From: Vibrio xiamenensis
GTDB lineage: Bacteria; Pseudomonadota; Gammaproteobacteria; Enterobacterales; Vibrionaceae
Direction of reading: 5' to 3'
Assembly: GCF_900100015.1 (NCBI RefSeq)
Contig: NZ_FNDD01000033.1
Location: 1-64,000 of the forward strand
Length of the DNA stretch: 64,000 nt
In this document: positions 26,306 through 35,055 of the stretch, in pieces
How positions within the stretch are numbered: position 1 is the stretch's first letter
How the letters are laid out: each line of letters starts with the position of its first letter
Notes under the pieces: generated by a model
The model's input: only the letters and a program-made list of their open reading frames with translations
The model's database searches: none
What the model was told of the DNA's origin: nothing
Program-made: the position numbers and the translations under genes

Positions 26306-27799
26306 TTACACCACGCGAAAACGTAGCATGGTCCAGGAGGTTTTCGGCAACGTAATCGAGAACTGAGAGCCAGCGTGTTCAATACATTCTTGTGTGGTCG
26401 GAACCACATTATTCGGCGCATCAAAGCTGTTGACCGCAAACAGGTCATCGCCGGTCAGGACTTGGCGCTCGATCATTTTCAGCGCACCAAATTCTTCAAG
26501 CCGCAGTTCAAGCTCAACGTCATGGTCAAGATCGGTATTGAGGACAAAAAACGCCATTTCACCGCTATCAGCATCAAAGGTGGTTAGGGTAGCCAGTTGC
26601 GGCGCGGCGCCGTATTTCTCGGTTTGCACCTCATCGCACAGCACGATGTTTTTATACACACTGCCGCGGCCATAATTACTCACTTGCATAAAAGGATAGT
26701 AAGTGGCGTGCTTGAGCACCCCACCCTCGGCGCTGGTGTGAATCGGCGCCAGTGCGTTCACCAATTGGGCAAGACAGGCCATTTTTACGCGGTCGGCGTT
26801 GTTGACTATGGTGGTCAGCAATCCACCCATCACCAACGCGTCCATCAGCGAGTAGACATCTTCGGCGATTGCGGGCGCCCACTGCCAACGTTTGGTGTCC
26901 ATGTGTTTGATGTACCAGACATTCCACTCATCTAAACTGAGCATCATCACCTTGTCGCTGCGCTTTTCAGCTTTGACGTAATCGGCGGTGGCTTTAATGG
27001 TGTGAATAAAATCGTTGAGGTCATGAAACGCGGCAAGAAAACTCAGCTTGTCCCCTTCATATTCGTAGTAACGGTGCAGAGAAATGTAGTCGACATGCTC
27101 GTAACAAGCCTCAAGTACGGTTCTGTCCCAGCTTGGAAAGGTTGCCATCTCTTTTGATGAACTGCCACACGCGACTAGCTCAATGCTTGGATCAACCCAT
27201 TTGAGAATTTTTGCGGTTTCTCGCGCTTTATTGGCGTACTCCTGAGCGCTGAGCGCGCAGGTTTGCCACGGGCCGTCCATTTCATTACCCAAACACCAAA
27301 CTTTGAAATTGTGGGGCTGCTCATAACCGTGTTCGCGGCGTTTATCACTCCAATAAGTGCCTTTATCGATATTGCAATATTCCGCCAGATACCCCGCTTG
27401 TTGCGGAGTTCCGCTGCCCAGATTGACGGCAATCATACCTTGGGTATGTGCTTTCGCGGCCCAGTCGGCAAATTCATTGATGCCAAATTGGTTGTTCTCA
27501 ATCGACAGCCACGCATAGTCAAGCCGAGTCGGACGCTCGCTTTTTGGTCCAATACCGTCTTGCCAGTCATAGCCCGAAACAAAATTTCCGCCCGGATAAC
27601 GCACAATCGGCACGTTCAGACTTTGAATCGCTTCCAGTACATCTTGGCGAAAACCTTGCTCGTCAGCACTGTGATGCTCAGGTTGATAAATGCCGGTGTA
27701 CACCGCTCGGCCCATGTGTTCGATAAACGAGCCGTAAATACGCTCATCGATATCTGCCAACTTAAAGTGTTGATTTACGATACATTTTGCTTTTTTCAT
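26306..27799 (-). CDS. abfA: alpha-L-arabinofuranosidase, GH51
   Basis: The 497-residue glycosidase of family 51 releases terminal arabinofuranose from arabino-oligosaccharides with retention. The acid/base Glu173 lies in CLGNEMDG and the nucleophile Glu291 in SLDEWNVW. The IYGSFIEHMGRAVYTGIY start is typical. It has no signal peptide, so it should act in the cytoplasm on imported oligosaccharides. No arabinose transporter or other arabinan gene lies nearby, making it an isolated function in this window. Confidence 0.94.
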   Translation of the reverse strand: MKKAKCIVNQHFKLADIDERIYGSFIEHMGRAVYTGIYQPEHHSADEQGFRQDVLEAIQSLNVPIVRYPGGNFVSGYDWQDGIGPKSERPTRLDYAWLSIENNQFGINEFADWAAKAHTQGMIAVNLGSGTPQQAGYLAEYCNIDKGTYWSDKRREHGYEQPHNFKVWCLGNEMDGPWQTCALSAQEYANKARETAKILKWVDPSIELVACGSSSKEMATFPSWDRTVLEACYEHVDYISLHRYYEYEGDKLSFLAAFHDLNDFIHTIKATADYVKAEKRSDKVMMLSLDEWNVWYIKHMDTKRWQWAPAIAEDVYSLMDALVMGGLLTTIVNNADRVKMACLAQLVNALAPIHTSAEGGVLKHATYYPFMQVSNYGRGSVYKNIVLCDEVQTEKYGAAPQLATLTTFDADSGEMAFFVLNTDLDHDVELELRLEEFGALKMIERQVLTGDDLFAVNSFDAPNNVVPTTQECIEHAGSQFSITLPKTSWTMLRFRVV

Positions 27800-28186
27800 T
27801 GCGATTCCCTAGCCCAAAGCGCACAAGCCACCATTATAAAGAGCAGGAAAAACCGTCAGACATGTAGAAAAACGCTATAAACCTGCATGGAAACGGCGTT
27901 TGGGCAATTGTGCGAAGCTGGCAGATGAAGGTCGGTACAAAGCGCCAGATTAGAGTTTTTAACCTAAGCAATTCAAGTGCTTAAAAAATGCGTTATTGAG
28001 GCAAATATCAATGCCCGAAATCACAAATCTTTGAACCTGATTAACAATTACTCATTATAAAGCTCGCACTAAAGCATGGTAATGATAGGGTAAGTCATTA
28101 GTTAAAAATGATTAGCCAAGACTGATTGGAAAGCATTAAACTCTTGCCAGCCTGATGTTAGGCTTATGATTTGGAAAGAAAATACC
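27800..28186. other. intergenic region between divergent genes
   Basis: This region of about 390 bp separates abfA (minus) from the outer membrane protein gene (plus) and must hold both promoters. It is AT-rich towards the plus-strand gene. I see no gene, strong hairpin or recognisable operator. Confidence 0.5.
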
Positions 28187-28810
28187 ATGAAAAAAACTGC
28201 TCTAAGCCTGCTACTCGCAGCAACTGCTTTTTCTTCGCACGCGGATATGCTTCTCGGTGGCGATGTCGAAATGAACCTTTGGCAACAAAACTACGAGTAT
28301 AACCAGCAAGATAACGGTGATGAGATGACTTACACTATCGAAGCGTCTCTTGAGCACCCTATTCCATTGGTTCCAAACGTAAAAATCGCTCAATCTGCAG
28401 TTGATGCCGATAACTTTGAGTACACCAAACAAGATTTCACGCTGTACTACGAAATTCTTGATAACGATTTAGTTTCTGTCGATGTTGGTGCGGGTATCTC
28501 GCGTTTAGTTGACGCTAAAGTCAACTCGACCGATTTTGAAGGTTACCTACCGCACGTATACGGCGCCGCTGAAATCGGCATTCCAGCCACACCACTGTTC
28601 CTGTTTGCAAAAGGTTGGGTGGCATCGTTTGACGGCGACACGGGCAGCGACCTACAAGGCGGCGTGCAGTACTCATTTGGTATGGGTCTGTTTGATATTG
28701 AACTGCAAGGCGGTTACCGCATTCAGAAATTTGACCTCAATGACTTTGACCATGTCGACCTAGACAGCAAAGCTCAAGGTGTGTTTGTTGGTGTTAACCT
28801 CGATTTCTAA
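28187..28810 (+). CDS. TIGR04219-type outer membrane beta-barrel protein
   Basis: The 207-residue protein has a signal peptide (KKTALSLLLAATAFSSHA, cut before DMLLGG). It then shows alternating beta-strand sequence with a C-terminal aromatic end (VGVNLDF), as expected for a small outer membrane barrel inserted by BamA. Proteins of this type are common in Vibrio and relatives; their function is unknown. I chose the ATG at 28187 as the start of the signal peptide; an in-frame ATG at 28166 is less likely. Confidence 0.85.
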   Translation: MKKTALSLLLAATAFSSHADMLLGGDVEMNLWQQNYEYNQQDNGDEMTYTIEASLEHPIPLVPNVKIAQSAVDADNFEYTKQDFTLYYEILDNDLVSVDVGAGISRLVDAKVNSTDFEGYLPHVYGAAEIGIPATPLFLFAKGWVASFDGDTGSDLQGGVQYSFGMGLFDIELQGGYRIQKFDLNDFDHVDLDSKAQGVFVGVNLDF

Positions 28811-28815
28811 CCCTA

Positions 28816-28846
28816 ACATTCGGTTAAACCTGACATTCGGTTAAAC
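28816..28846. repeat. short direct repeat
   Basis: The 14-mer ACATTCGGTTAAAC occurs twice with a 17-bp period, just after the outer membrane protein gene and before its terminator. This is probably a recent small duplication. Confidence 0.7.
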
Positions 28847-28851
28847 ATAAG

Positions 28852-28877
28852 AAAACGAGCCCATTGGCTCGTTTTTT
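28852..28877 (+). terminator. rho-independent terminator
   Basis: The stem AAAACGAGCC / GGCTCGTTTT with loop CATT is followed by T residues. It ends the outer membrane protein transcript and, with A residues on the other side, may also serve the convergent rsgA gene. Confidence 0.92.
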
Positions 28878-28917
28878 ATTTGGTGAGGCAGAAAATAACC
28901 TCGACCTTTACTTATCA

Positions 28918-29967
28918 CTAACGCTCGTAACTGTTTTTGATATAACGGGTTTGACGGCTCACCGACTTAACCATTTTGCCAAACTGCTTGGCCTTTTGCC
29001 GCTGCTCAACAAAACTTGATTGGTTATACGCCTGCTCGGCAAGTAATTTGCGGTAATTGACCAAACGCCGCGAATCAAGCTCACCACTCTCTATCGCCGC
29101 GAGCACCGCACAACCCGGTTCAGCGCCATGTCGGCAATCTTGGAATTTGCACTCTGCCGCCAACGCATCGATATCAGCAAACGCGCGCTTCACTCCTTGC
29201 TCACAATCCGCCAGTTGCAACTCGCGCATTCCCGGAGTATCGATAAGCACCGCTCCATTGGTCATAAAATGCATCGAACGTGACGTCGTGGTGTGACGGC
29301 CTTTGCTGTCATCTTCACGAATGCCGGAGGTCAGCTGAACATTTTCGCCAAGTAGCGCGTTGACCAGCGTCGATTTACCCACTCCGGATGAACCGAGCAT
29401 CGAGACGGTTTTACCTGCGCCGCACCATGGCATCAACTGAGTTTGGCATTGCGATGATAAGCCATTCACCACCTCAACGCACAACAGTGGATCGAGAACG
29501 CGCACTTGCTCTGCCAATTGCTCGCTGTGTTGGCATAAGTCGGCTTTGGTGAGCACTACGATAGGCTCGACCTGCGCCTCATACGCCAGCGCTAAATAGC
29601 GCTCAATACGACTAAGGTTAAAATCTTGGTTTAACGAGCTGACAATAAACACGCTATCGACATTCGATGCAATAAGCTGCCGCTCGACTTTGGCACCGGC
29701 CGCTTTACGAGCAAACAGTGACTTGCGCTCCAGCAGGCGTTGAAACTGCCCTTCGACGCTAAGCAGCAGCCAGTCACCAAGCACTAAATCGGGCATTGAT
29801 GTCAGCCTTGGCAAGGTGAATTCGCCTTGCGGGCTCAATACTCGATACTCACTGCGATGATGCGCAATAACTCGAGCGATGATCGCCTGTTCAAATTCTT
29901 CAAGATTGAGTTGTTGTTGGAAAAAAGCTTGCCACCCTAATTGGTGTAACGTTTTGGAAGTACTCAT
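28918..29967 (-). CDS. rsgA: ribosome small subunit-dependent GTPase A (RsgA paralogue)
   Basis: RsgA proteins are circularly permuted GTPases that help late 30S maturation. The 349-residue protein has an OB-fold region (about 30-95), then the GTPase motifs in permuted order: TKAD near 140, the P-loop GSSGVGKST near 195 and DTPGM near 245. The C-terminal zinc motif follows, with Cys, Cys, His and Cys in CKFQDCRHGAEPGC. A gene this far from psd/orn is likely a second copy rather than the housekeeping one; that is inferred. AGGGAA lies just before the ATG. A leader of at least 220 bases carries a 15-codon ORF. Confidence 0.9.
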   Translation of the reverse strand: MSTSKTLHQLGWQAFFQQQLNLEEFEQAIIARVIAHHRSEYRVLSPQGEFTLPRLTSMPDLVLGDWLLLSVEGQFQRLLERKSLFARKAAGAKVERQLIASNVDSVFIVSSLNQDFNLSRIERYLALAYEAQVEPIVVLTKADLCQHSEQLAEQVRVLDPLLCVEVVNGLSSQCQTQLMPWCGAGKTVSMLGSSGVGKSTLVNALLGENVQLTSGIREDDSKGRHTTTSRSMHFMTNGAVLIDTPGMRELQLADCEQGVKRAFADIDALAAECKFQDCRHGAEPGCAVLAAIESGELDSRRLVNYRKLLAEQAYNQSSFVEQRQKAKQFGKMVKSVSRQTRYIKNSYER

Positions 29968-30142
29968 TGAGGTTCCCTAAACAAATAAACAGCTCGTCAA
30001 TGCACACGCATTGCGAGATAGAATAAGGGCAAACAACAAGTAATACGCCACCAAATTGTGGTCGATATGAACTGATAGATGTGTTTCCCCGGTTAGATAG
30101 CACCGGGCGAGAAGTGGAACAACAGAGTTGAAAAAGTAGGTT

Positions 30143-30190
30143 TTAGCCCTGCATGCTCACTTTCGCCGGGTGGATTTGTAATACAATCAT
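30143..30190 (-). CDS. candidate 15-residue leader peptide upstream of rsgA
   Basis: The frame reads MIVLQIHPAKVSMQG and stops at TAA. It has a strong ribosome binding site (AAGGAGA, six to seven bases before the ATG), better than that of many real genes here. It lies about 175 bases upstream of the rsgA paralogue on the same strand, with a GC stem between them. It shares an early Ile-His-Pro with the leader peptide before the ABC-F gene at 39846. A role in ribosome-sensing control of rsgA is inferred only. Confidence 0.5.
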   Translation of the reverse strand: MIVLQIHPAKVSMQG

Positions 30191-30370
30191 GGTCTTCTCC
30201 TTATTTGAGTGAAATGATATTCGACCGTGGCAGGGTTTTAGCCTGCGATCAAAGCCGACTTTATCAGAGTGCGCGCCGAAAACCTAGGTACATCGAATCT
30301 CATCACCGCGCTTCGTGAATCCACGCAACATTTTTACCTTAGCCAGTGATACTCAAACGAACACTTTGGG

Positions 30371-30396
30371 TAAAAAACGAGCCCGACGGCCCGTTT
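30371..30396 (-). terminator. terminator of the acid phosphatase gene
   Basis: On the minus strand the stem AAACGGGCC / GGCTCGTTT (one G-U pair) is followed by a run of T residues. It lies about 30 bp after the phosphatase stop codon. Confidence 0.8.
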
Positions 30397-30426
30397 ACAT
30401 ATGCTATTTCTAGCTTCTTACAATGA

Positions 30427-31185
30427 CTATTTGCTTTGCCATGCACTAAGCTCGGCTTTTTTCCACGCGCCGTAACTGGCGTTGGGAAAGATGATCCAAT
30501 CTTGGCCAAAGTGGACGGCATTTTTTTCTACCAAATCCCGGTTATATTGAGTGTCTTGTTTGTTCTTAAATTCCGCCGACACATCTGGCAAGCTATCACC
30601 CATTAACATGATGATACGATGATTTTTGGCAATACTGTCACGGCGTTGCTGCTTGGATAATTTATACAGCAAAACCGTGCTTTCCGAGACTTGTGGTAAG
30701 CCAAGTTCTTCTAGAGTCTTGATAGTACTGGCTTTGTTTTCATCGTAACGGTCAGACACATAGTAAAGACTCACGCCCTGCTGGTCGGCGTATTCGATAA
30801 ATCCTTTAGCACCTGGAATCAACTCAGGATGGCCATTAATTTCCCAATCCGCCCAAGTATCCCACGTAGTGTAATCTTGGCAGTTTTGCATATCACGCAC
30901 CAGCAGCGGTGTGTTATCGAGAATGGTTTCATCCAAGTCCATCACCACCGCCAGTCTTTTGTGGTCAGTTTTGCCCTGATCCGCTTGAAGAATTTCGGCC
31001 AAACGTTGGCGAGCAAAGCGATAGGTTTGCAATTGAATCGCCTTGATTTCAGCGGACTGCTGCTGATAGCGCAGCGCCATTTGATATTCTTTGGCCTGGC
31101 ACAAGGTCGGCTCCTCTGCCAAAGCAGCAAAACTGCTACTCAATATCACCAAGCCAAGTCCCAAAGTTTTTAGAGTGTTGTTCAT
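30427..31185 (-). CDS. periplasmic HAD acid phosphatase (class IIIB, e(P4)-like)
   Basis: The 252-residue protein has a signal peptide ending in AALA before EEPTLC; there is no lipobox, so unlike Haemophilus e(P4) it is probably soluble in the periplasm. The HAD motif DLDETILD (nucleophile and acid/base Asp), a Lys/Asp-bearing late motif (GDSLPD) and the LYYVSDR motif are present. Family members dephosphorylate nucleoside monophosphates and other small phosphate esters, feeding uptake. I chose the ATG at 31185 because GGTG lies before it; an ATG four codons upstream lacks a ribosome binding site. Confidence 0.88.
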   Translation of the reverse strand: MNNTLKTLGLGLVILSSSFAALAEEPTLCQAKEYQMALRYQQQSAEIKAIQLQTYRFARQRLAEILQADQGKTDHKRLAVVMDLDETILDNTPLLVRDMQNCQDYTTWDTWADWEINGHPELIPGAKGFIEYADQQGVSLYYVSDRYDENKASTIKTLEELGLPQVSESTVLLYKLSKQQRRDSIAKNHRIIMLMGDSLPDVSAEFKNKQDTQYNRDLVEKNAVHFGQDWIIFPNASYGAWKKAELSAWQSK

Positions 31186-31270
31186 TTTTATCACCATGTT
31201 GAGCGGGAATTATTATTAAAGGCATGATACTTAGGATATTTTTCAGCCAAGTATCGACAACACCTTATAC

Positions 31271-31298
31271 AAAAAAGCGCCGAATTTGACCTCGGCGC
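31271..31298 (-). terminator. terminator of the NLP gene
   Basis: On the minus strand the stem GCGCCGA / TCGGCGC with an 8-base loop is followed by six T residues. It lies about 90 bp after the NLP stop codon. Confidence 0.88.
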
Positions 31299-31389
31299 CC
31301 GAATAACCACCAAAACTCAGCATTTTGAGTGAAATACAAAATCACCACTTTACTGCTATTGCATGAGCTGGTTGATATTCGCGTATTTA

Positions 31390-32184
31390 TTACGCATTGG
31401 TGACGCTGTCGCTGGTAAAGGTCGGATAGCTATCTGGCTTACCGTCATTGAGGTTGGTGAGGAAATTACTGTCTTTGATTGGCACATTGGCTGAACCGTA
31501 ATCAAAAGTATTGAGCTTATTGCGCAGCTCGCTGTTGCTAACGCTGTCACCTTCCATGCTGTACCAGCTGACAATCTCTGGCGTCACAAACTCGCCATAT
31601 GGGTTTTCCGCCTGTTCATCGGTTTTGCTAAAGCGCATCGCGTGAGTCAGCAAACCATCTTTGTGATAGACAAACTTGATGTGGTCCCCTTCACTATCGA
31701 GATCCGCTTTAGCCTCAGTCGTCAAATCACCATGCGCGCTGTAACTACCGTGAGTAACCGTGCCATTTTTGGTCCAAATCGCCACGTGTTCCCAATCATG
31801 ACGATGGCCGCTTTCGATGCCATCTAAAATCTGATCCTTAAGAAAATAGAGTGCATAAAAATGGCCGCAGTACTGATCACCATCGCTTTCAATACACGCG
31901 TAACGATGATAACTATTTGAGAGATCGAGAAAGTTTTCACTGCGACACCCGCTTGTCAATCCGCCACTCGGTTTCAGGCCGCCGTTTTGTTCGCCGCTGC
32001 GGCTAACCCCAGCACTTGGCAAACAGCTATCGCTGTCAAAATCAAATACTGGCGCGATGGAACTAGCATCTGTCTGTGTTGGCAACGCTTGATCTAACTT
32101 AGCAAAATCGTCTGCTAAGACCTGCGATGAACCACTTAGCATGACTACGGCAAGCGCAGCGCGTGAAAAAATCTGTCCTTTCAT
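31390..32184 (-). CDS. secreted NLP (NPP1 / Nep1-like protein)
   Basis: The 264-residue exported protein has a signal peptide (KGQIFSRAALAVVMLSG to SQVLA) and the diagnostic NLP heptapeptide GHRHDWE at residues 126-132, followed by HVAIW. Paired Cys residues lie upstream of it. NLPs form pores in eudicot membranes by binding glycosylinositol phosphorylceramide sphingolipids; many members are non-toxic. The metal-binding and DWE residues are intact, so cytolytic activity is possible. The ATG at 32184 has AGAGGA six bases upstream. A longer frame upstream (from 32355) is not supported. It is a single gene with its own terminator. Confidence 0.9.
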   Translation of the reverse strand: MKGQIFSRAALAVVMLSGSSQVLADDFAKLDQALPTQTDASSIAPVFDFDSDSCLPSAGVSRSGEQNGGLKPSGGLTSGCRSENFLDLSNSYHRYACIESDGDQYCGHFYALYFLKDQILDGIESGHRHDWEHVAIWTKNGTVTHGSYSAHGDLTTEAKADLDSEGDHIKFVYHKDGLLTHAMRFSKTDEQAENPYGEFVTPEIVSWYSMEGDSVSNSELRNKLNTFDYGSANVPIKDSNFLTNLNDGKPDSYPTFTSDSVTNA

Positions 32185-32354
32185 TACCATTCCTCTGGTT
32201 GTGTCGTTAAATAAAAGCCGTTTTTCGTGTCGCGCGCCGACAACACCTAGCCACGCGCAATACGAGGCTAATAAGCTTTCATGTAACGATTTCAGGAACA
32301 TGACGATTTTCTTGTCATCGAATGACGGATGAAATTTGCTGCAGATAGAAGACA

Positions 32355-32387
32355 AACCGCCAATCCTTCACATTCGACTTGGCGGTT
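32355..32387 (-). terminator. terminator of the pxpABC operon
   Basis: A perfect 9-bp stem (AACCGCCAA / TTGGCGGTT) with a 15-base loop is followed on the minus strand by TGTCTTC. It lies about 60 bp after pxpC. Confidence 0.65.
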
Positions 32388-32445
32388 GGTCACTTGAGGT
32401 AAGTGCGGCGTAAGAGGACGACGCCGCAAGTAAATGCGAAAGAAG

Positions 32446-33384
32446 TTATAACGAAAAGAAGCGCATGAACTGTTGCAGTTTTTGACTCTCATCGGCGATG
32501 TCGGCGCGATAGAACCTTAGCGTCGTACCCGGGCGAGCTTGAGCAAGGCGCATCAAACTCAATTTCGACACACAGCCAATTTTGGGATAGCCACCTAGGG
32601 TTTGACGATCATTAAGCAAAATGATCGGCTGGCCGCTTGGCGGAAACTGAATCGAACCCGGCGCAATACCTTCGGAAATGACACCGTTTTGCGCGGGGTG
32701 AATCGCGTTTCCTTGCAGGCGAATCCCCATGCGGTCTAGCTTATCGCTGATGGTGTAATCGGTTTGGTAAAATTGCTGTTTCTGCTCATCGCTAAACAGC
32801 GAATTCTGATACGTTTCAAACATGCCAATGTCGATGTGCTCGCGATAATCGGGAATAAATCGGCTTGGCACCCATTGCTCATGAGAGCTTGCCAAATTAA
32901 ACCGCAACCCTGCGCTTTCAAGCACATCACCTTTGATTAACGCGCGCCCCGGCGACTGTGGTAAACCGCCCATTTGGTTACGTACTACGGTTGCGACGCT
33001 GCCAAATGCAATGGCACCGCGAATCCCTCCTGCGACCGCAAGATAAGCGCGAAACCCGCGGCGCGCAAAACCAAGCTTAAGTACTTGCCCTTGTCTGAGC
33101 ACAAACGAGCGCCAATGCTCAATCGGCTCGCCATCGATGCTTGCCGACATATTCGCGCCAGTCAGTGCTAGAGCGATTTCCTGCTCAGCGCGAAAACTCG
33201 CTTGGCCGAGGGTGATTTCCAGTGCCGCGGCACCGCTTGGATTGCCAAGTAAACGATTTGCCCAGCAAAAGGCATGCAAATCTGCCGGCCCGCCCGCGCT
33301 TAAGCCAAGGTGACCGACGCCGCTGCGGCCTAAATCTTGAATCAAGGACAGCATGCCTGGGCTTTGTACAATTAAGCGACTCAT
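32446..33384 (-). CDS. pxpC: 5-oxoprolinase subunit PxpC
   Basis: The 312-residue biotin-dependent-carboxyltransferase-like protein (KipA/AHS2 family) opens with LIVQSPGMLSLIQDLGRSGVG, the family signature. With PxpA and PxpB it forms the ATP-dependent 5-oxoprolinase that opens pyroglutamate to glutamate. The start overlaps pxpB by four bases. It is third in the operon pxpA-pxpB-pxpC. Confidence 0.92.
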   Translation of the reverse strand: MSRLIVQSPGMLSLIQDLGRSGVGHLGLSAGGPADLHAFCWANRLLGNPSGAAALEITLGQASFRAEQEIALALTGANMSASIDGEPIEHWRSFVLRQGQVLKLGFARRGFRAYLAVAGGIRGAIAFGSVATVVRNQMGGLPQSPGRALIKGDVLESAGLRFNLASSHEQWVPSRFIPDYREHIDIGMFETYQNSLFSDEQKQQFYQTDYTISDKLDRMGIRLQGNAIHPAQNGVISEGIAPGSIQFPPSGQPIILLNDRQTLGGYPKIGCVSKLSLMRLAQARPGTTLRFYRADIADESQKLQQFMRFFSL

Positions 33385-34064
33385 AACACACCTCCAAGCT
33401 CGATAAAGGTTTGCCGGTCAATAGGCTTAAAACGCACTTTATCGCCAACTTGAAATGGCGTCATGGGCGTCTGGTCTGGGTCAAACAAAGACACCGGGCA
33501 ATTGGCGATGATCTGCCAGCCGCCTGGCGACTGCGCCGGATACACCGCCGTTTGCTGGTCGGCAATACCAACACTGCCTTTGGCCACCTTAAGTCTGGGC
33601 TCTGAATGGCGCGGCGTGGCAATGCGCGCATCCACTGAACCAAGAAACGCAAATCCAGGTGCAAAACCTATTGCGCATACGGTGTAGTGGTTTTGACTAT
33701 GAATGTCGATCACTTGCTCAACCGACAATTGATTGCGCTCAGCCACGAAGTTCAAATCTGGTGCCACTGATACATCATAATACGCAGGCAGTTCAATCAA
33801 GTTAGCCTCAACCGAACTTTGCAGCGATTCAAACTGCCTAAGCAGCGCATGTAAATGCTGCTCAAGCACATCACCGTCGACTTCCAGCGGCGAAAACGCC
33901 ACCATCACGCTGGTATACGAGGGAATGATTTCGATTAAATGCGGAAATTGCTCACCAAGCAATTCACACAGCGCTGCGATGTTTGACACGCGATCAACGT
34001 TAATCTTATCGCCGACGTACGCCATCATGTGGGTTTCCGACAAGCGAATCACTCGTTTGGTCAT
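33381..34064 (-). CDS. pxpB: 5-oxoprolinase subunit PxpB
   Basis: The 227-residue protein is of the KipI/AHS1 family, with the characteristic CAIGFAPGFAFLGSVD segment (about residues 131-146) and TPRHSEPRLKVAKGSVGIA. It works with PxpC as the part that phosphorylates or activates 5-oxoproline. It overlaps both neighbours by four bases, so the three subunits are translated together. Confidence 0.92.
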   Translation of the reverse strand: MTKRVIRLSETHMMAYVGDKINVDRVSNIAALCELLGEQFPHLIEIIPSYTSVMVAFSPLEVDGDVLEQHLHALLRQFESLQSSVEANLIELPAYYDVSVAPDLNFVAERNQLSVEQVIDIHSQNHYTVCAIGFAPGFAFLGSVDARIATPRHSEPRLKVAKGSVGIADQQTAVYPAQSPGGWQIIANCPVSLFDPDQTPMTPFQVGDKVRFKPIDRQTFIELGGVL

Positions 34065-34789
34065 GACAGCGCTTTTCGTAATTGGGCGATGGTCGCCACC
34101 GATTGATCGTTATCGCCATGCACACACACGGTATCGGCATGCAACGCCAAGGTTTCGCCATCGATAGTGGTCAGCGTGCCGCTTTGCACCAACTGCGTCA
34201 CTTGCGCGATGATCTGCTGCGCATCGTGATACACCGAACCGTTGACAGTGCGCGCCACCAATTGACCATCGGCGTTGTAGGCGCGATCGGCAAACGCTTC
34301 AAACAACAATTCAACGCCATGTTCCTTCGCTATTTTCTGATACGCTTGGTTATCTTTACGCGCTAAAATCATCAGCGGCACACCGATTCTGGCCTTAGCC
34401 ATAGCTTCAATCAAAGTTTGAAATACGGCTTGATTCGCCATCATATCGTTATACAAAGCGCCGTGAGGCTTAACATAGCTGATATCAGTACCAAACAGCT
34501 GGCACATGCCGCGCATCGCACCGATTTGATAAATAAACAGATGTTTGAGTTCATCCGGTTGATGAGCAATTGAGCGACGGCCAAAACCTTTTTTGTCGTC
34601 ATAACCGGGATGCGCACCGATTTGAACATCATGTTCTAGCGCGCTTTGAATGGTTTTCGCCATTACGTCAGGGTCAGAGGCATGAAAGCCGCAGGCAATG
34701 TTGGCCATATCAATGTGGGGCATGACGGCGTCATCTCGCCCAATCTGCCAAATTCCGTAGCTCTCCCCAAGATCACAATTGAGCTTCAT
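34061..34789 (-). CDS. pxpA: 5-oxoprolinase subunit PxpA (LamB/YcsF family)
   Basis: The 242-residue protein starts with the family hallmark KLNCDLGESYGIW and shows IDMANIACGFHASDP, IGAHPGYDD and YVKPHGALYND, the metal-site stretches of this fold. It is the first gene of the operon, transcribed away from a TRAP transporter gene. Context suggests that pyroglutamate is imported by that transporter and cut here. Confidence 0.94.
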   Translation of the reverse strand: MKLNCDLGESYGIWQIGRDDAVMPHIDMANIACGFHASDPDVMAKTIQSALEHDVQIGAHPGYDDKKGFGRRSIAHQPDELKHLFIYQIGAMRGMCQLFGTDISYVKPHGALYNDMMANQAVFQTLIEAMAKARIGVPLMILARKDNQAYQKIAKEHGVELLFEAFADRAYNADGQLVARTVNGSVYHDAQQIIAQVTQLVQSGTLTTIDGETLALHADTVCVHGDNDQSVATIAQLRKALS

Positions 34790-34846
34790 TATCGATTCTC
34801 CCTTCGATGCCGTTGCTACGTCTTACTGGTTACCGAATGGCCACCA

Positions 34847-34902
34847 AATACAAATTGAATGTAAATTACATCCTATTCGCTTTTCAATTGTTGTCAATTT
34901 GT
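34847..34902. promoter_or_regulatory. inverted repeats in the pxpA/TRAP divergent promoter
   Basis: ACAAATTGA at 34850-34858 and TCAATTTGT at 34894-34902 form a perfect 9-bp inverted repeat. Between them lies a second palindrome, ATGTAA-A-TTACAT, at 34859-34871. These are the best candidates for binding of the winged-helix regulator encoded at 38023. Confidence 0.5.
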
Positions 34903-35055
34903 TTGTATATCGCTATTGTAATCATTCAATTGGGATGAAATTGACGCGGTGAATGAATATTTATCGCACTCAAATCCCAATCAAAGTACGCAAAAATGGA
35001 TAGGACGTATTTTGCGTGATGAGCCAAGGAACCCAACTGGATAAGGACAAAGGCC

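Larger units (their letters stand above)
29968..30426. other. long leader and spacer upstream of the rsgA paralogue
   Basis: Besides the 15-codon leader ORF (30143-30190, minus), the region holds a stem CCCGG / CCGGG at 30088-30107 between that ORF and rsgA. It also holds two imperfect copies of GCAGGGCTAAAACC read on the minus strand, one spanning the leader stop codon (30139-30152) and one about 92 bp upstream (30232-30244). It further contains the terminator of the acid phosphatase gene at 30371-30396. No longer gene is evident. Confidence 0.5.

Noticed and set aside
27263..27880. 205-codon plus-strand frame inside the arabinofuranosidase gene
   Set aside because: It is antisense to a well-supported GH51 gene with intact catalytic residues and has no protein features of its own.
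28816..28846. Direct repeat after the outer membrane protein gene as a CRISPR or attachment site
   Set aside because: Only two 14-bp copies with a three-base spacer and no associated genes; a simple duplication explains it.
34903..34912. TTGTATATCG near pxpA resembling a HutC box
   Set aside because: Only one half of the palindrome is present (TTGTATAT), without the second arm, and the neighbouring genes are not hut genes.
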